Notes under the pieces: model-generated
What the model was told of the DNA's origin: nothing
The model's database searches: none
What the model saw: only the letters and a program-made list of their open reading frames with translations
Shown: positions 8,002 through 18,206 of the stretch, piece by piece
Position numbering within the stretch: the first letter of the stretch is position 1
Layout of the letters: each line of letters begins with the position of its first letter
Assembly (NCBI GenBank): GCA_016199985.1
Contig: JACQFQ010000051.1
Location: 1 to 64,000 of the forward strand
DNA: 64,000 bases
Reading direction: 5' to 3'
Source: Verrucomicrobiota bacterium
GTDB lineage: Bacteria; Verrucomicrobiota; Verrucomicrobiia; Limisphaerales; UBA11320
Made by a program: the position numbers and the translations under genes

Positions 8002-8784
8002 CTACTTCTGCAAGTTGCCAAAAACCTTCTTGAGCAGATCGGTCGAGCGCGCGACGGGGTTCTCTCGAATCAGCTTCTCTTGCTCGGATATTTTCGTAAA
8101 CAGGCCGTCGAGCGCCTTGTGGGTCACGTAGCCGTCGATGTCCGGCATCTGCTTGCTGAGCAGGCTTCCGCCAAAGCCCCCCAACGCGCCGAAGCCTCCG
8201 CCACCGGCTCCAAGATCCGCCATCCGCTTATAAGCGGCGGTGACTCCGGTCTTCTCCGTGGCGGCCTTCACAATCGGAAGGAAATGGGCGTAGAGGTTCG
8301 TTTCGCTCGACCGACGGAAGTATTGGGTGGCGGCGTTGTTGGTCCCCGTGAGGATGGAGCGGGCGTCGGCAATGGACATCTGTTTCACCGCATTGCCGAG
8401 AATGGCGGCCGCCTCTGGCGTCGCCTGTTCCGCGGCGCGATTCATCGTGGCGAGAAACTCGTCCGCCACGCTCCCCTGCCCCAGCGCCCGCAGCGATTTG
8501 TCCACTTTTCGCAAGCTCTCGGGCATCGGGATCATCACGGCCAGGTCCTTCAGAAAGCCGTCCGGCTTCCCCAGATGGGCGACCGCCTGCTGGACCCCGT
8601 TGCCCAAGGCCTCCTTGAGCCCGCCGATCATCTGGTCCTCAGAAAGCCCGAGCGCGGCCGCGGCGCCCGCGGGACTCGACTCGCCTGTGGCCTTCTTCTT
8701 GAGAAGATCGAAGAAGTCGGTGCCGGAAACCGAAACGCCGGCCAAGGGCAAGGCGATCATCAGAACAAGGGTGTAGAGTTTCAT
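8002..8784 (-). CDS. DUF4197 domain secreted protein
   Basis: The product is 260 aa. Residues 1-20 are a signal peptide (KLYTLVLMIALPLAGVSVSG). The body matches DUF4197: LSEDQMIGGLKEALGNGV, then an IPMPESLRKVDK segment, then ADEFLATMNRAAEQA, AAATQYFRR-like and FLPIVK segments. The family is periplasmic or outer-membrane associated and has no known function. A glycine-rich stretch (GAGGGGFGALGGFGG) interrupts the C-terminal half. Start ATG 8784 places the signal peptide at the N-terminus; an upstream ATG at 8796 only adds four residues. Confidence 0.87.
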   Translation of the reverse strand: MKLYTLVLMIALPLAGVSVSGTDFFDLLKKKATGESSPAGAAAALGLSEDQMIGGLKEALGNGVQQAVAHLGKPDGFLKDLAVMIPMPESLRKVDKSLRALGQGSVADEFLATMNRAAEQATPEAAAILGNAVKQMSIADARSILTGTNNAATQYFRRSSETNLYAHFLPIVKAATEKTGVTAAYKRMADLGAGGGGFGALGGFGGSLLSKQMPDIDGYVTHKALDGLFTKISEQEKLIRENPVARSTDLLKKVFGNLQK

Positions 8785-8944
8785 AAAGTGTCTCAAGAGT
8801 AGGCCGCGGCATCGAGAATGAGCATGCGGCGCGGCTTGACGCGATGAAAATCACGGGGCCGATTCGGAAGGAAGAGCTCAGTCAGGGCGGTCCCGCCCCG
8901 GTTTTTCGACGCAAAACAGAAAGGAACAAACGGTCGCCGTCTGT

Positions 8945-10381
8945 TCAGCGGGAGAGAGCGCGCACGCCGCGCTCGACGGCGTCGACCATGCGGACGACTT
9001 GTTCATCCGTGACGCAATAAGGAGGCATCAAAACCACAACGTTCCCAATGGGACGCGTCAGGACGCCATGGCGCGTCATCGTCTCGCAGACCCGGATGCC
9101 CGCGCGTTCCCGCAAGTCGAAAGGCTCCCGGGTTTTCCAATTCCTCACCAGTTCGATGCCGGCCACGAGGCCCACTTGGCGAATGTCCCCCACCTCCGGC
9201 AACGCCCATAGTCGTCGGAGCTGATCGCTCAACGAGCGTTGCAGTCGAAGCCGCCGGTCTTCCTCCCGTCGCTCCTGAAGCAGGGCGAGACTCTCCAAAG
9301 CGGCGGCGGCGCCGAGCTGGTTTCCGGTGAAGCTGTGTCCGTGAAAGAAGGTCTTGAACTCCTCGTACTCTCCGAGGAAGACGTTGAAAACGTCCTGCGT
9401 TGTCAGCGTGGCGGCCATCGGGAGGTAGCCGCCGGTCAACCCTTTGGCGACGACCAGATAGTCCGGCCGCACCGACTCGCGCTCGCAGGCAAACAGCGGC
9501 AGCCGGCCGCGCCGCGCCGCGCGGGCGTCTCGAACGCCCGTTCGTCCGAAGCCCGTCATGACCTCGTCGGCAATGATTGAAATCCCGCCCCCGCGGCAGA
9601 GCTCCGCGACACGCGACAACCATCCCTCCGGTTGCGGAATCATTCCCGCGGCCCCCTGCATGAGCGGCTCCACGACGAACGAGGTGAAGGGCCGCCCGAC
9701 CGTCCGCGCCTTGCTCATTGTTTGCTCCACCTTCCCCACGCACTCCCATTCGCAGCGCCGCGTCAGCCGGGCGTCCTCACGGGCGGGACGGGCCCGGTTG
9801 AACGGGCAACGATAGCAGTAGGGCGACATCGCCTCGCCGGCCCCAAACAGCAGGCCGTTGTAGGCCTTGTGGAACAAGTCGATATGCCCAAGGCTCACCG
9901 CGCCCACGGTGTCGCCGTGATACGCGCCTTGCAGCGACAGGAACCGCGGCCTCCGCGAGAGCCCGCTTCGTCGGGCGGTTTCGTACGACATTTTCAGGGC
10001 GACCTCCATGGCGGTGGAGCCATCGTCCGAAAAAAACACCTTGTTCAGGCGCGACGGGCGCGAGCGCTTGGATATCGGAGCCGCCGCCCGAACCAATTCC
10101 GCGGCGAGGAGCGACGCGGGCTCGTTCGCGAATCCGAGCGCGGACGTGTGCGCGACCCGGCGGAGTTGACGGGAGAGAGCCCGGTTGATCCTCGGATGTC
10201 GATGGCCATGGAGGTTTGTCCAGATCGAGGAGTTGGCGTCGATGTATTCGCGACCCTTCGCGTCGGTGAGCACCGCGCCTTGGGCTTTCTTGATCACCAA
10301 GGGCTCCCGTCGCAGCCAATCCCGCATTTGGGTGAATGGATGCCAAACGAACTTCTGATCAAGACGCGCGAGAGGGTTCAT
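8945..10381 (-). CDS. bioA: Adenosylmethionine-8-amino-7-oxononanoate aminotransferase
   Basis: The product is 478 aa, a class III (subgroup II) PLP aminotransferase converting KAPA to DAPA with S-adenosylmethionine as amino donor, a late step of biotin synthesis in the cytoplasm. Signatures: WHPFTQMRDW near the N-terminus (typical of BioA), YCYRCPFNR in the middle, IIADEVMTGFGRTG, and the PLP lysine K313 in VVAKGLTGGYLP. Start ATG 10381 (MNPLARLDQKFVWHP); an ATG at 10408 would add nine residues. No other bio gene and no biotin-operon operator is visible nearby, so the rest of the pathway is elsewhere. Confidence 0.95.
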   Translation of the reverse strand: MNPLARLDQKFVWHPFTQMRDWLRREPLVIKKAQGAVLTDAKGREYIDANSSIWTNLHGHRHPRINRALSRQLRRVAHTSALGFANEPASLLAAELVRAAAPISKRSRPSRLNKVFFSDDGSTAMEVALKMSYETARRSGLSRRPRFLSLQGAYHGDTVGAVSLGHIDLFHKAYNGLLFGAGEAMSPYCYRCPFNRARPAREDARLTRRCEWECVGKVEQTMSKARTVGRPFTSFVVEPLMQGAAGMIPQPEGWLSRVAELCRGGGISIIADEVMTGFGRTGVRDARAARRGRLPLFACERESVRPDYLVVAKGLTGGYLPMAATLTTQDVFNVFLGEYEEFKTFFHGHSFTGNQLGAAAALESLALLQERREEDRRLRLQRSLSDQLRRLWALPEVGDIRQVGLVAGIELVRNWKTREPFDLRERAGIRVCETMTRHGVLTRPIGNVVVLMPPYCVTDEQVVRMVDAVERGVRALSR

Positions 10382-10637
10382 GGAGTGCGTAGAGCTTCGC
10401 CGGCCCATAGAGAATGAGAACCGCGCCCGTTTGTCGATAGGGTTTCACCCCCTCGTCTTCCCGTCCCCCTCTTGTGGCGATCCTCACTACGATTCCCCGT
10501 CTGCGTCCCTGTCCTACGTGGCGAGCCTTCGCGTCCGTTGCGGTTTAACTTCCCCGCCCCGTCGACGCAGAACGCCCGAAGACCGAACCGCGGAGCCTCG
10601 CCTCGCACAGCGGGGAAACCGGGAACGGCCCTGCGCC

Positions 10638-13600
10638 CTATGGCGTCCTCAGCCGATAAAACCGCGCCGACGTCCGCGGGGCGCTGTCGATCGCCTCGAT
10701 CGTCCCCGCGACGGCGCTGATCGGCATGTTCGTGAGGATCCGCCAACCGTTGCCGGGCAGCGCGTCGCGGAACTCGATCGTGTAGGCCCGCTGCGGGACG
10801 CCACGAAATCGGAGCAACGCGCCGGAAGTCAGCGGCACGACTTCATCAATCCTCAGCAGGCTCTGCGCATCGTTGGGGTTGGTTCCGGCGCGATACTCGC
10901 TGAGGTTGTTGAATCCATCGCCGTCAAAATCCAACAGCGCGTCGCCCGGAGCGGTCGGCGACAGCCCCGGCGTCTGGGACTCGTACACATCGGGCAGCCC
11001 ATCGTGGTCCGAATCGGCGAGCACCGTGACGATCGCGTTCGATGAGGCCACGCTCGAAGTAACCACGTTGCCCACGAGGGCGCTGTAGGTTCCCGCCTGA
11101 GCGGGCTGAATGGCCGGGATGTCGTAGGTGGATTCGAATCCGCTCACGATGATGTTCGAAACGACCGTTGTGCCCCGCCTCCAGCGCACGTTGAAGGGAG
11201 GCGTTCCGCTCACTCGCAGCAGCAGCGAGAGCGACTCCCCTTGCACGACAATCGTGGGCTGGGGCGAAACCAGGATCGTGGGCTTCACGTTCACCGTCAG
11301 GATCGCCGGATCGCTCCGCATGGACCCGATGTCATCCGTGACCTTCGCCTGATAGACGCCCGCGTCGGAGGGCTGGACATTGGTCAGCGACAATGTCGAG
11401 GCGGTCGCGCCCGGCAGCGCAGTTCCATTGAAGAGCCATTGGTAGCGGAGAGCGCCCACACCCAGCGCCGTCAGGGAGAACGACACGCGGCTCCCGGCGT
11501 TGGTGGAACGGCTCGCCGGCTGCTGAACGATCGACGCTGGCCGCAGCGCGGTCAATCGGGCGATGTCGCTCACCACCGAGCCCAGACGATTATAGACGAT
11601 GACTTGGTAGTCCCCCGCGCTGTCCAGGGGCGTCTCCCGCACGGTCAGGATGGCGTTGGTTGCCGCAGTGATTGGCGACGCGTTGAACAGCCACTGATAG
11701 TAGAGAGGAGGCTCCCCCGTCGCCTCCACAGCAAACGACGCGTCAAGAAAAGCGACGACCACGCGGCTCTGGGGCGGGGCGAGAATACGAGGCGCTTCTC
11801 CGAGTCCCAAATCGCGTCCCGGGCTCGGCAACGCCGCCTGCCAGTTCGCCGGGTCATCGCCAAACCGGGCGGAATCCCGACGCTGCAACGAAGGACCTCC
11901 CCCGTCCGCCGAAGAAGGCCAAGGAGCGCTGTCCCGGTAGCGAACCGTATCGACAGGCAGGTACACGAGTCCGTTGGTTCCATCGACCCAACCCGGCTTC
12001 TGCAACTCCAGTTTCTCTCCGCCGTTTTGGAGTCCTCCATCAGCGCCGCCGAGGACCGGAACCTCGACAGGAATGGCTTGTTTGAGGCGAAACGCTTCAC
12101 CATCCCCAGACACGATCACCACGAGCCCGCCCGCTGGGATGGAGAATCCTGTCGGAAACTCAAATCCGAATCCCGCGAGCCTCCAGCGATTCGTTGACGC
12201 CGCCGTGTCGAAGCACTTCACCTCGGCGTCCGAGATGTTCTTTAGTTCAACGAAAGCGTCCGAGTCCCCTTCGGGATGATAATGGATCTCCTGGATCACA
12301 ACGGGGCCGACGGCAGGTCCCGCGTTCACGCGGCCGAAGGTGGATTGCTTCTCGCGAACAATGAGGTCCTCCCCCGCGCTGTTGATGTAGCGCCCCAGGC
12401 TGATTCCCGCATCGGTGGGGCCGAAGGAATAACCGACCCCGTAGCCGGTGAACTGCCCCGCCGCGTCGGCGGCTGTCAGATACACGCTGTCGCCGGCGGA
12501 GTTGAAGGAGAACGCCGTCGGACCCGCTGGCTGCGGGTTGAAGTCATGCTCGTCCACAACCAGATAACCTCCCGGCGGAAGTGTCGCCCCGAGGGGAAAC
12601 CTGTGCTTTCTGGGCGACGCCCCGTCGTCGCTGAGGAACCAGCCGGAGAGATCGACGTCCGCGCTCCCAGGATTGTAGAGCTCGACACGATCGAGCTGGG
12701 ATGCGAGCGGATGCGCCACGACCTCATTGATCACGACACCGAGCGCCCACCCTGGAGGCTCGGGATCCTCCTGGCCGGGAGAACCGCCAGGAACCGCGCT
12801 CGCGCGCCAGTAGGAGCCGAGATTCAAGTCTTGCGCCCGAGCTCCCTGCTTCGGGACGAGCGAAAAGCCGTAGCCGTCGGGAGTCAGAGGCCAGGGAGCG
12901 CGATCGTTGTAAGTCAGATCGATGACATCGCCCCCCGTCGCGGTCGTCAACCGGATGCGCTCTCCATTATTGTCCAGCTTGCCGGTGAAAACGCCGTGAA
13001 CCGTCACCCCTGGATAACGGGTCTTGAACGCCTCGACGTTTCGAACCAGGACAATCCTCTCTCCCGCCGCAAGCGTCGTCCCATTGGTGAACGAGAATTG
13101 GATTCCGGCCGTGAAACGAAGCGCGCCCAATTGCAAAACCTGGGTCCCCGTGTTTTTCAGCTCAACAAACTCCAGGTCATCGCCGGGGATAGCGCCGAAG
13201 TTTTGCGGGTTGTACATGATCTCCGTGAGCGCGAGCTTCGAGAAATCCTGAGGCGGAAAGAATGCGCTTCGGGTCAACCCGCTCCAGTTGTTCCCGCGCT
13301 TCAGCCGCGCCGTGACGACGGTTTGAGCGTTCAAAGTCACCGGTGCGACGAAAGCCTGGGCGCTAAGGCTCACGGCTCCGCCGGGCAGACGCGGGTCTGA
13401 TCCATCCAGCGTGAAATAGAGGACGCCGTTGGTTCCCCCGATGACCAACTGGAAGCCGTTGGGGATGGGGCCGCCGGGCTGATTGAGGAACGGGGGGCGC
13501 ACATAGCTGCTGTCAATCCAGGCGGCCCGCGCCTTCAGCCAGGACTTCATGGAGGAAAGACGGGCGCTCCACTCCGCGGCGCTGGGAAGTCCGTTGAGGA

Positions 13601-16600
13601 TCGCCTTTGCGGGGGATATTTCGGCGGCTTGACCATCAATGATGTCGTCGAACCCTGCGTCGCTCATCGGCCCCGCCCGCAGGTTCCACCAGCGATCGAT
13701 GTACTCCTGAACAAAGTCGGGATCCGAGAACAGCCGGGCATACCAAATCTGGTCCGCTCTCCAAAGCAGGTCTCCCTCCGCGCTGGCGCCAACGTAGTAC
13801 GGACTCCAGTTGTAGTCCCACGCCGGCCCCATCCGGAGCTTCTCATCGCGGCCTTTCCACGGAAACATGCTGATCAACAATCCATCGCCATTGTGCGTGA
13901 GCGTGTTCAGGATGAAGTAGTCGGCGAAATCCAGCGTATCGAGATACTTCCGGTAGCCGTTCGTTGGATCCCGCCACAACGCGGGGTTGTAGAGCACATC
14001 CTCGAATTTCTTGAACCATCCCTCAATAGCCGCCCGCTGCTGCGTGGTGATCAGGTAGCCGTTGGGCGTATCGAAGTTCAAATACCCGTTGCTCTGCTGC
14101 GGAAGGTCGTCGCCCACGACCTGCTCGTTGGGCGGGGACTGGAGCTTTCGATCCGGTCCCGCGGTATGGAAGAACTGGGGTTGTCTCGCGCCGTTGGGCG
14201 CGGGCCAGCCGGTCTCTGGCTCGGCGTCCATTCGGTTGAGGTCCAAAAGCCATCCGCCGGCCGACCCGTCGGCCGAAAGCGTGTCGAAATCCAGGCGGTC
14301 CTTGCCGCGGGTCACTTTCTCGATGATCGCATAAACGCCGCGCCGGTCCGCCAGCTGCAAGTCTCCGCCATCCTCGTTGATGAACGCCTCCACCCAGCGA
14401 AACCGCACGGAATACCGTCCTGTCCGTCGACTCAGCTCATAGGCGAAGGTGTTGAAGAGCAATGTGGGATCTTTGGTCGCCTCGGCATCGGGATAGTAGA
14501 GGACCCACTCGGAGTGTTGGGGCATGCCGAGAGGGGACACATCCTGCTTGTCGCCGGTCTCGCTCTCGGCCTCGACGCTGAATGGCTTTTGCTGCCACGA
14601 GGACGAATAGGCGCCGCGTCCGCGGATGCCCACCCGACTGAACATTTCTGGATCGTCCGTCAGGGAACTCGTCCCCTGCCCCGCCGCCCGATCAAACGTC
14701 GCCCACACCGCGGTCTGGCGGGGCAGCTGCTTCACTCCCGATCCGTCTCCGCTCCACCCTTTTTGCGGAATCACGCCCGCGCCAAAATTCTCGATCACGA
14801 GAATCGGCAGGTTCGAGCGATACCCGACTAACTGCGGGGCCAATCGAATGTAGCTCTCCCCGGTGACGAGGCTCGATCGCCCCGCCTTCAGCGCGATCGC
14901 GCGGACGCGGCGGGTGTGATCGATCGTGATGCGACCCACGTAGGCCACGCCATTGGTGGCGCTCGGAGTGGTTCCGTTGAGCGTATAGCGGATCTCCGCG
15001 TCCTCCGTAGGACAGCGCAGCGAGAGATTGAAATCGTTCGTCACCGTCCCGCTCGCCCGGGAGAACTCAACCGGCTGCGGCGGAGGCGGCGTGTTCAGGT
15101 TCGGAGCTCCTGGCGAAGGCGCGCCCATGGCTTGCGTCGTCGCCAAATCGCCGGCCAGGACGCCGTATGAAACATCGGGAAGCTGAGGCGGGTAGCTCGG
15201 CGCGAACTCGTGGAGAATGCCTGGACCCGGCCCCACCAGGGCGAGGTAGCCGCCGGTCGGACTCAACCGAAAGTTGGCGTGAAGCGGAGCGTCCGTCCGA
15301 ATGCGATTCTTCCCGGACGCGAACACCACCAGGAAGCCGCGCGCGGAAAGAGTCACGTCCGGAAAGGCCCACTGAGTGAGATCCTTGCGGCTATCGGTGA
15401 GATAGTAGCCCAACAAATGGACCGCGGAGGACCCGGGATTATAGATCTCGATCCAATCCGAAAACTGGCCGTCCTCGTCGCGAAGAGTGGAGGCGTTGTC
15501 CGCCATGAACTCGGACACCACCACGTGACTCGCCGGATGAAGCACCTGGACCGTCGCATCGGCGCGAGCTTCGCCAAAGGGGCTCTTCACGCTGAGCGTG
15601 TACGTGGCATCGACGGTGGGGAAGACATCGACTCCTCCGCGCCCGTCAATCGTCTGGCTCGTGACATCGCCGGGACCTGGCGACACGGAGAACAGCTGTC
15701 CATAGACCGCGTCCCAGCTCAAGCGCACGGGATCGCCCGGTCCGACAAAGAGCCTGTCGGGAGCGAAGCCTTGAATCCTCGGCGCAGGGTTCACGGTCAC
15801 CGCGACACGCCCCGTGACGCTGCCTCCGCCATTGCTCGCGACCAGTTCATAGACATGCGTCTCGTCGGGTTGCAGCGAGGCGCTGTTCAATCCGGTGACA
15901 TCCGATCCGTCCAGGCGGACCTGATCGGCCTTGGCCACATCCCAGCTGAGCAGCGTGGCGGCGGGGGAGAACAGGACATCCGGCGAGGCCGTGAACTGAA
16001 GAAGGAGCGGGGGTCGCGTCACGCCGGTGAAGGCGTCGGCGTGGCGTTGCAGAACTTCGGGAGACAGCGCGTCGTCGTACACAACGACCCGGTGGATGAC
16101 GCCGACCATTCCCTCCGTGCCGCCCGCGTTGTTGCCCAGATAGCCTTGGCCGCGCGGCAAGGCGAAGCTGGCGGAAACGCCCGTCCGCGTTCCGCCAATG
16201 GAGCCGTTCACGTAAAGCTGCATCGTGTGGGACGCGGCCAGCCAAACGAAGCCGAGGTGCGTCGGCTGAGTCGGGGAAGGCACGGCTGGAGAAAAGAGAT
16301 AATCCGCGACGCCCGACTGGGTGAAGCCGACCTGTCCAGTGTTGTTCCATTGCTCGAAACGGAGGCTGCTGGACGCGTTCAGCCCGACCGCCAGATAGCC
16401 GTCGGGTCCGCCGGCAAGGGGATCGCCTTCCACGATGAACTCGAGGGTGGCGTCGCCGGAAGAACTCCCGAAGTTGAAGGAGACCCGGTTGGTGTCGAAG
16501 AAGGAGGCGGGGGCGGCAAGAGCGGCCAAAGGCTTGATCCCCGCGATGGCGTCGGAGGCGATCCTCGCGTCGTAGTCCGTCAAAGCCGCGCCGGCGGTGA

Positions 16601-16670
16601 TCGCGAGCAGCGGGATCCATCCAAGGAGGCTCCGCCACACAACAAAACTGGAACGAAAAAACGCGTTCAT
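10638..16670 (-). CDS. Giant secreted CotH/lamin-tail/LamG/Ig exoprotein
   Basis: The product is 2010 aa. In order: signal peptide (1-32); LamG-like lectin domain (about 58-213); two Ig-like units (220-375); lamin-tail domain (VVVSEFMADN, about 380-500); chitobiase-type domain (535-600); CotH-kinase-like region (about 620-1040, with FSRVGIRGRGAYS and MGPAWDYNWSPY); second chitobiase-type unit (1073-1135); three more lamin-tail domains starting near 1143, 1310 and 1457; three Ig-like domains (about 1627-1880); a calcium-binding thrombospondin-3-like stretch (DSDHDGLPDVYES, DFDGDGFNNLSEY, about 1883-1915); and a C-terminal beta domain. Bacterial CotH proteins in such exoproteins are suspected protein kinases or envelope-assembly factors. 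Start ATG 16670 puts the signal peptide first. No sorting signal is recognised at the C-terminus. Confidence 0.92.
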   Translation of the reverse strand: MNAFFRSSFVVWRSLLGWIPLLAITAGAALTDYDARIASDAIAGIKPLAALAAPASFFDTNRVSFNFGSSSGDATLEFIVEGDPLAGGPDGYLAVGLNASSSLRFEQWNNTGQVGFTQSGVADYLFSPAVPSPTQPTHLGFVWLAASHTMQLYVNGSIGGTRTGVSASFALPRGQGYLGNNAGGTEGMVGVIHRVVVYDDALSPEVLQRHADAFTGVTRPPLLLQFTASPDVLFSPAATLLSWDVAKADQVRLDGSDVTGLNSASLQPDETHVYELVASNGGGSVTGRVAVTVNPAPRIQGFAPDRLFVGPGDPVRLSWDAVYGQLFSVSPGPGDVTSQTIDGRGGVDVFPTVDATYTLSVKSPFGEARADATVQVLHPASHVVVSEFMADNASTLRDEDGQFSDWIEIYNPGSSAVHLLGYYLTDSRKDLTQWAFPDVTLSARGFLVVFASGKNRIRTDAPLHANFRLSPTGGYLALVGPGPGILHEFAPSYPPQLPDVSYGVLAGDLATTQAMGAPSPGAPNLNTPPPPQPVEFSRASGTVTNDFNLSLRCPTEDAEIRYTLNGTTPSATNGVAYVGRITIDHTRRVRAIALKAGRSSLVTGESYIRLAPQLVGYRSNLPILVIENFGAGVIPQKGWSGDGSGVKQLPRQTAVWATFDRAAGQGTSSLTDDPEMFSRVGIRGRGAYSSSWQQKPFSVEAESETGDKQDVSPLGMPQHSEWVLYYPDAEATKDPTLLFNTFAYELSRRTGRYSVRFRWVEAFINEDGGDLQLADRRGVYAIIEKVTRGKDRLDFDTLSADGSAGGWLLDLNRMDAEPETGWPAPNGARQPQFFHTAGPDRKLQSPPNEQVVGDDLPQQSNGYLNFDTPNGYLITTQQRAAIEGWFKKFEDVLYNPALWRDPTNGYRKYLDTLDFADYFILNTLTHNGDGLLISMFPWKGRDEKLRMGPAWDYNWSPYYVGASAEGDLLWRADQIWYARLFSDPDFVQEYIDRWWNLRAGPMSDAGFDDIIDGQAAEISPAKAILNGLPSAAEWSARLSSMKSWLKARAAWIDSSYVRPPFLNQPGGPIPNGFQLVIGGTNGVLYFTLDGSDPRLPGGAVSLSAQAFVAPVTLNAQTVVTARLKRGNNWSGLTRSAFFPPQDFSKLALTEIMYNPQNFGAIPGDDLEFVELKNTGTQVLQLGALRFTAGIQFSFTNGTTLAAGERIVLVRNVEAFKTRYPGVTVHGVFTGKLDNNGERIRLTTATGGDVIDLTYNDRAPWPLTPDGYGFSLVPKQGARAQDLNLGSYWRASAVPGGSPGQEDPEPPGWALGVVINEVVAHPLASQLDRVELYNPGSADVDLSGWFLSDDGASPRKHRFPLGATLPPGGYLVVDEHDFNPQPAGPTAFSFNSAGDSVYLTAADAAGQFTGYGVGYSFGPTDAGISLGRYINSAGEDLIVREKQSTFGRVNAGPAVGPVVIQEIHYHPEGDSDAFVELKNISDAEVKCFDTAASTNRWRLAGFGFEFPTGFSIPAGGLVVIVSGDGEAFRLKQAIPVEVPVLGGADGGLQNGGEKLELQKPGWVDGTNGLVYLPVDTVRYRDSAPWPSSADGGGPSLQRRDSARFGDDPANWQAALPSPGRDLGLGEAPRILAPPQSRVVVAFLDASFAVEATGEPPLYYQWLFNASPITAATNAILTVRETPLDSAGDYQVIVYNRLGSVVSDIARLTALRPASIVQQPASRSTNAGSRVSFSLTALGVGALRYQWLFNGTALPGATASTLSLTNVQPSDAGVYQAKVTDDIGSMRSDPAILTVNVKPTILVSPQPTIVVQGESLSLLLRVSGTPPFNVRWRRGTTVVSNIIVSGFESTYDIPAIQPAQAGTYSALVGNVVTSSVASSNAIVTVLADSDHDGLPDVYESQTPGLSPTAPGDALLDFDGDGFNNLSEYRAGTNPNDAQSLLRIDEVVPLTSGALLRFRGVPQRAYTIEFRDALPGNGWRILTNMPISAVAGTIEAIDSAPRTSARFYRLRTP

Positions 16671-16811
16671 GATCGAGGAGCCAGGCTGCGAGCCCTGAAC
16701 GTAGTCGCGCGCGCCCCGAATCACAAGTCGACATTGGGCCGATGACCCGATGACGAGCGCGCCACCTCCCTACTTGCGCCGGCCGGGGTGGGTCCTGTAG
16801 TTTTCCGGTCT

Positions 16812-18182
16812 ATGACGTTGACGGAAAAAATACTCGCCCGCGCCGCGGGCAAAAGCTCGGTCTCGGCCGGGGATAACGTGTGGGTCAACGCCGATGTCCT
16901 CATGACCCACGATGTGTGCGGACCCGGCACGATCGGCGTCTTCAAACGCGAGTTCGGAAAGAACGCCAAGGTCTGGGATCGTCAAAAGGTCGTCATCATC
17001 CCCGATCACTACATCTTCACCGCCGACTCCAAGTCCAACCGCAACGTTGATATCCTCCGCGAGTTCGTCCAGGAACAGTCCCTCCCTTACTTCTACGACG
17101 TCATCGACGACCCGAAGGGCACGTGGAAATTCGACGCCACGCGGGGGCTGCTGAAGAAGCAGTACGGATCCAACTACGCCGGAGTCTGTCACACCGCGCT
17201 GCCGCAGAAAGGCCATACGCGTCCCGGCGAGGTCCTCTTCGGCACCGATTCGCACACCTGCATGGCCGGGGCGTTCAATGAATTCGCCACCGGCATTGGC
17301 AACACGGACGCCGGATTCGTCCTCGGCACCGGAAAGCTGCTCATCAAGGTCCCCGAAACGATGCGCTTCAGGATCGAAGGCTGCCTGCAGCCCGGCGTGA
17401 TGGCCAAGGACGTCATCCTGCACGTGATCGGCGAGATCGGGTTTGATGGCGCGACTTATCGCGCGATGCAGTTCGACGGACCCGGGGTTCAGTCCCTTTC
17501 GATGGACGACCGAATGACCATCGCGAACATGGCGATCGAGGCCGGCGGCAAGAACGGCATCTTCGAATTCGACGCCCGCACCCAGGAGTATGTGGACGCG
17601 CGCGTTCGATTGAACGGCACGCGCTCCACCTACACTCCGGTCGAGCGCGACAAAAACGAAAAGTTTGTTTTCGAAATGACCGTCGACCTGTCGAAGCTCG
17701 AGCCGACGGTCGCATGCCACCCCGACCCCGGCCAGCGCAAGAAGGCCAAGGAGCTCTCGGGCATCAAGCTGGACCGCGCGTACATCGGTTCGTGCACAGG
17801 CGGCAAAACAAGCGACTTCGTGGAGTTCGCCCGCATCCTTCGCGGACGCCGGGTCACGATCGACACCTTCGGTGTCCCCGCGACGCCCGAGATTGTCCAT
17901 GATCTTCAGTCCACGCGATGGGGCGAGAGCACCCTATGGCAGATCCTGCTCGATGCGGGCGTTCAGATGACCGAAAACGCCGGGTGCTCCGCCTGCCTGG
18001 GCGGACCGGTCGACACTTTCGGACGGATGAACACGCCCATGAAGTGCATCAGCGCGACGAACCGGAACTTCCCCGGCCGCATGGGCCACAAAGAGTCCCA
18101 GGTTTTTCTGGCTTCTCCCGCGACCGTGGCGGCCAGCGCGATCGCCGGGAGAATCGCCGACCCTCGCGAATACCTTCAATAA
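16812..18182 (+). CDS. leuC: 3-isopropylmalate dehydratase large subunit / homoaconitase family
   Basis: The product is 456 aa, an aconitase-superfamily large subunit. The 4Fe-4S ligands are C328 (GSCTGGK) and C392/C395 (GCSACLGG). Other family motifs are TGTDSHT-like (FGTDSHTCM) and the N-terminal TLTEKILARAAGK. LeuC with LeuD isomerises 2-isopropylmalate in leucine synthesis; related HACN enzymes act on homoaconitate. The sequence looks like the shorter LeuC2/HacA branch, so substrate is uncertain. No small subunit (LeuD) lies next to it: the following gene is an oxidoreductase. Start ATG 16812 gives the conserved N-terminus; upstream in-frame codons add only eight residues. Confidence 0.9.
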   Translation: MTLTEKILARAAGKSSVSAGDNVWVNADVLMTHDVCGPGTIGVFKREFGKNAKVWDRQKVVIIPDHYIFTADSKSNRNVDILREFVQEQSLPYFYDVIDDPKGTWKFDATRGLLKKQYGSNYAGVCHTALPQKGHTRPGEVLFGTDSHTCMAGAFNEFATGIGNTDAGFVLGTGKLLIKVPETMRFRIEGCLQPGVMAKDVILHVIGEIGFDGATYRAMQFDGPGVQSLSMDDRMTIANMAIEAGGKNGIFEFDARTQEYVDARVRLNGTRSTYTPVERDKNEKFVFEMTVDLSKLEPTVACHPDPGQRKKAKELSGIKLDRAYIGSCTGGKTSDFVEFARILRGRRVTIDTFGVPATPEIVHDLQSTRWGESTLWQILLDAGVQMTENAGCSACLGGPVDTFGRMNTPMKCISATNRNFPGRMGHKESQVFLASPATVAASAIAGRIADPREYLQ

Positions 18183-18206
18183 TCGACCTCCGCGCCGAGA
18201 GCCACC

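Noticed and set aside
7779..8033. Plus-strand frame after the antitoxin start
   Set aside because: It would run into the end of the DUF4197 gene on the other strand and shows no family similarity, although the first 60 residues look moderately protein-like.
15210..16745. Plus-strand frame of 511 codons opposite the giant exoprotein
   Set aside because: It runs opposite well-defined LamG and Ig-like domains and its translation is arginine-rich without known motifs.
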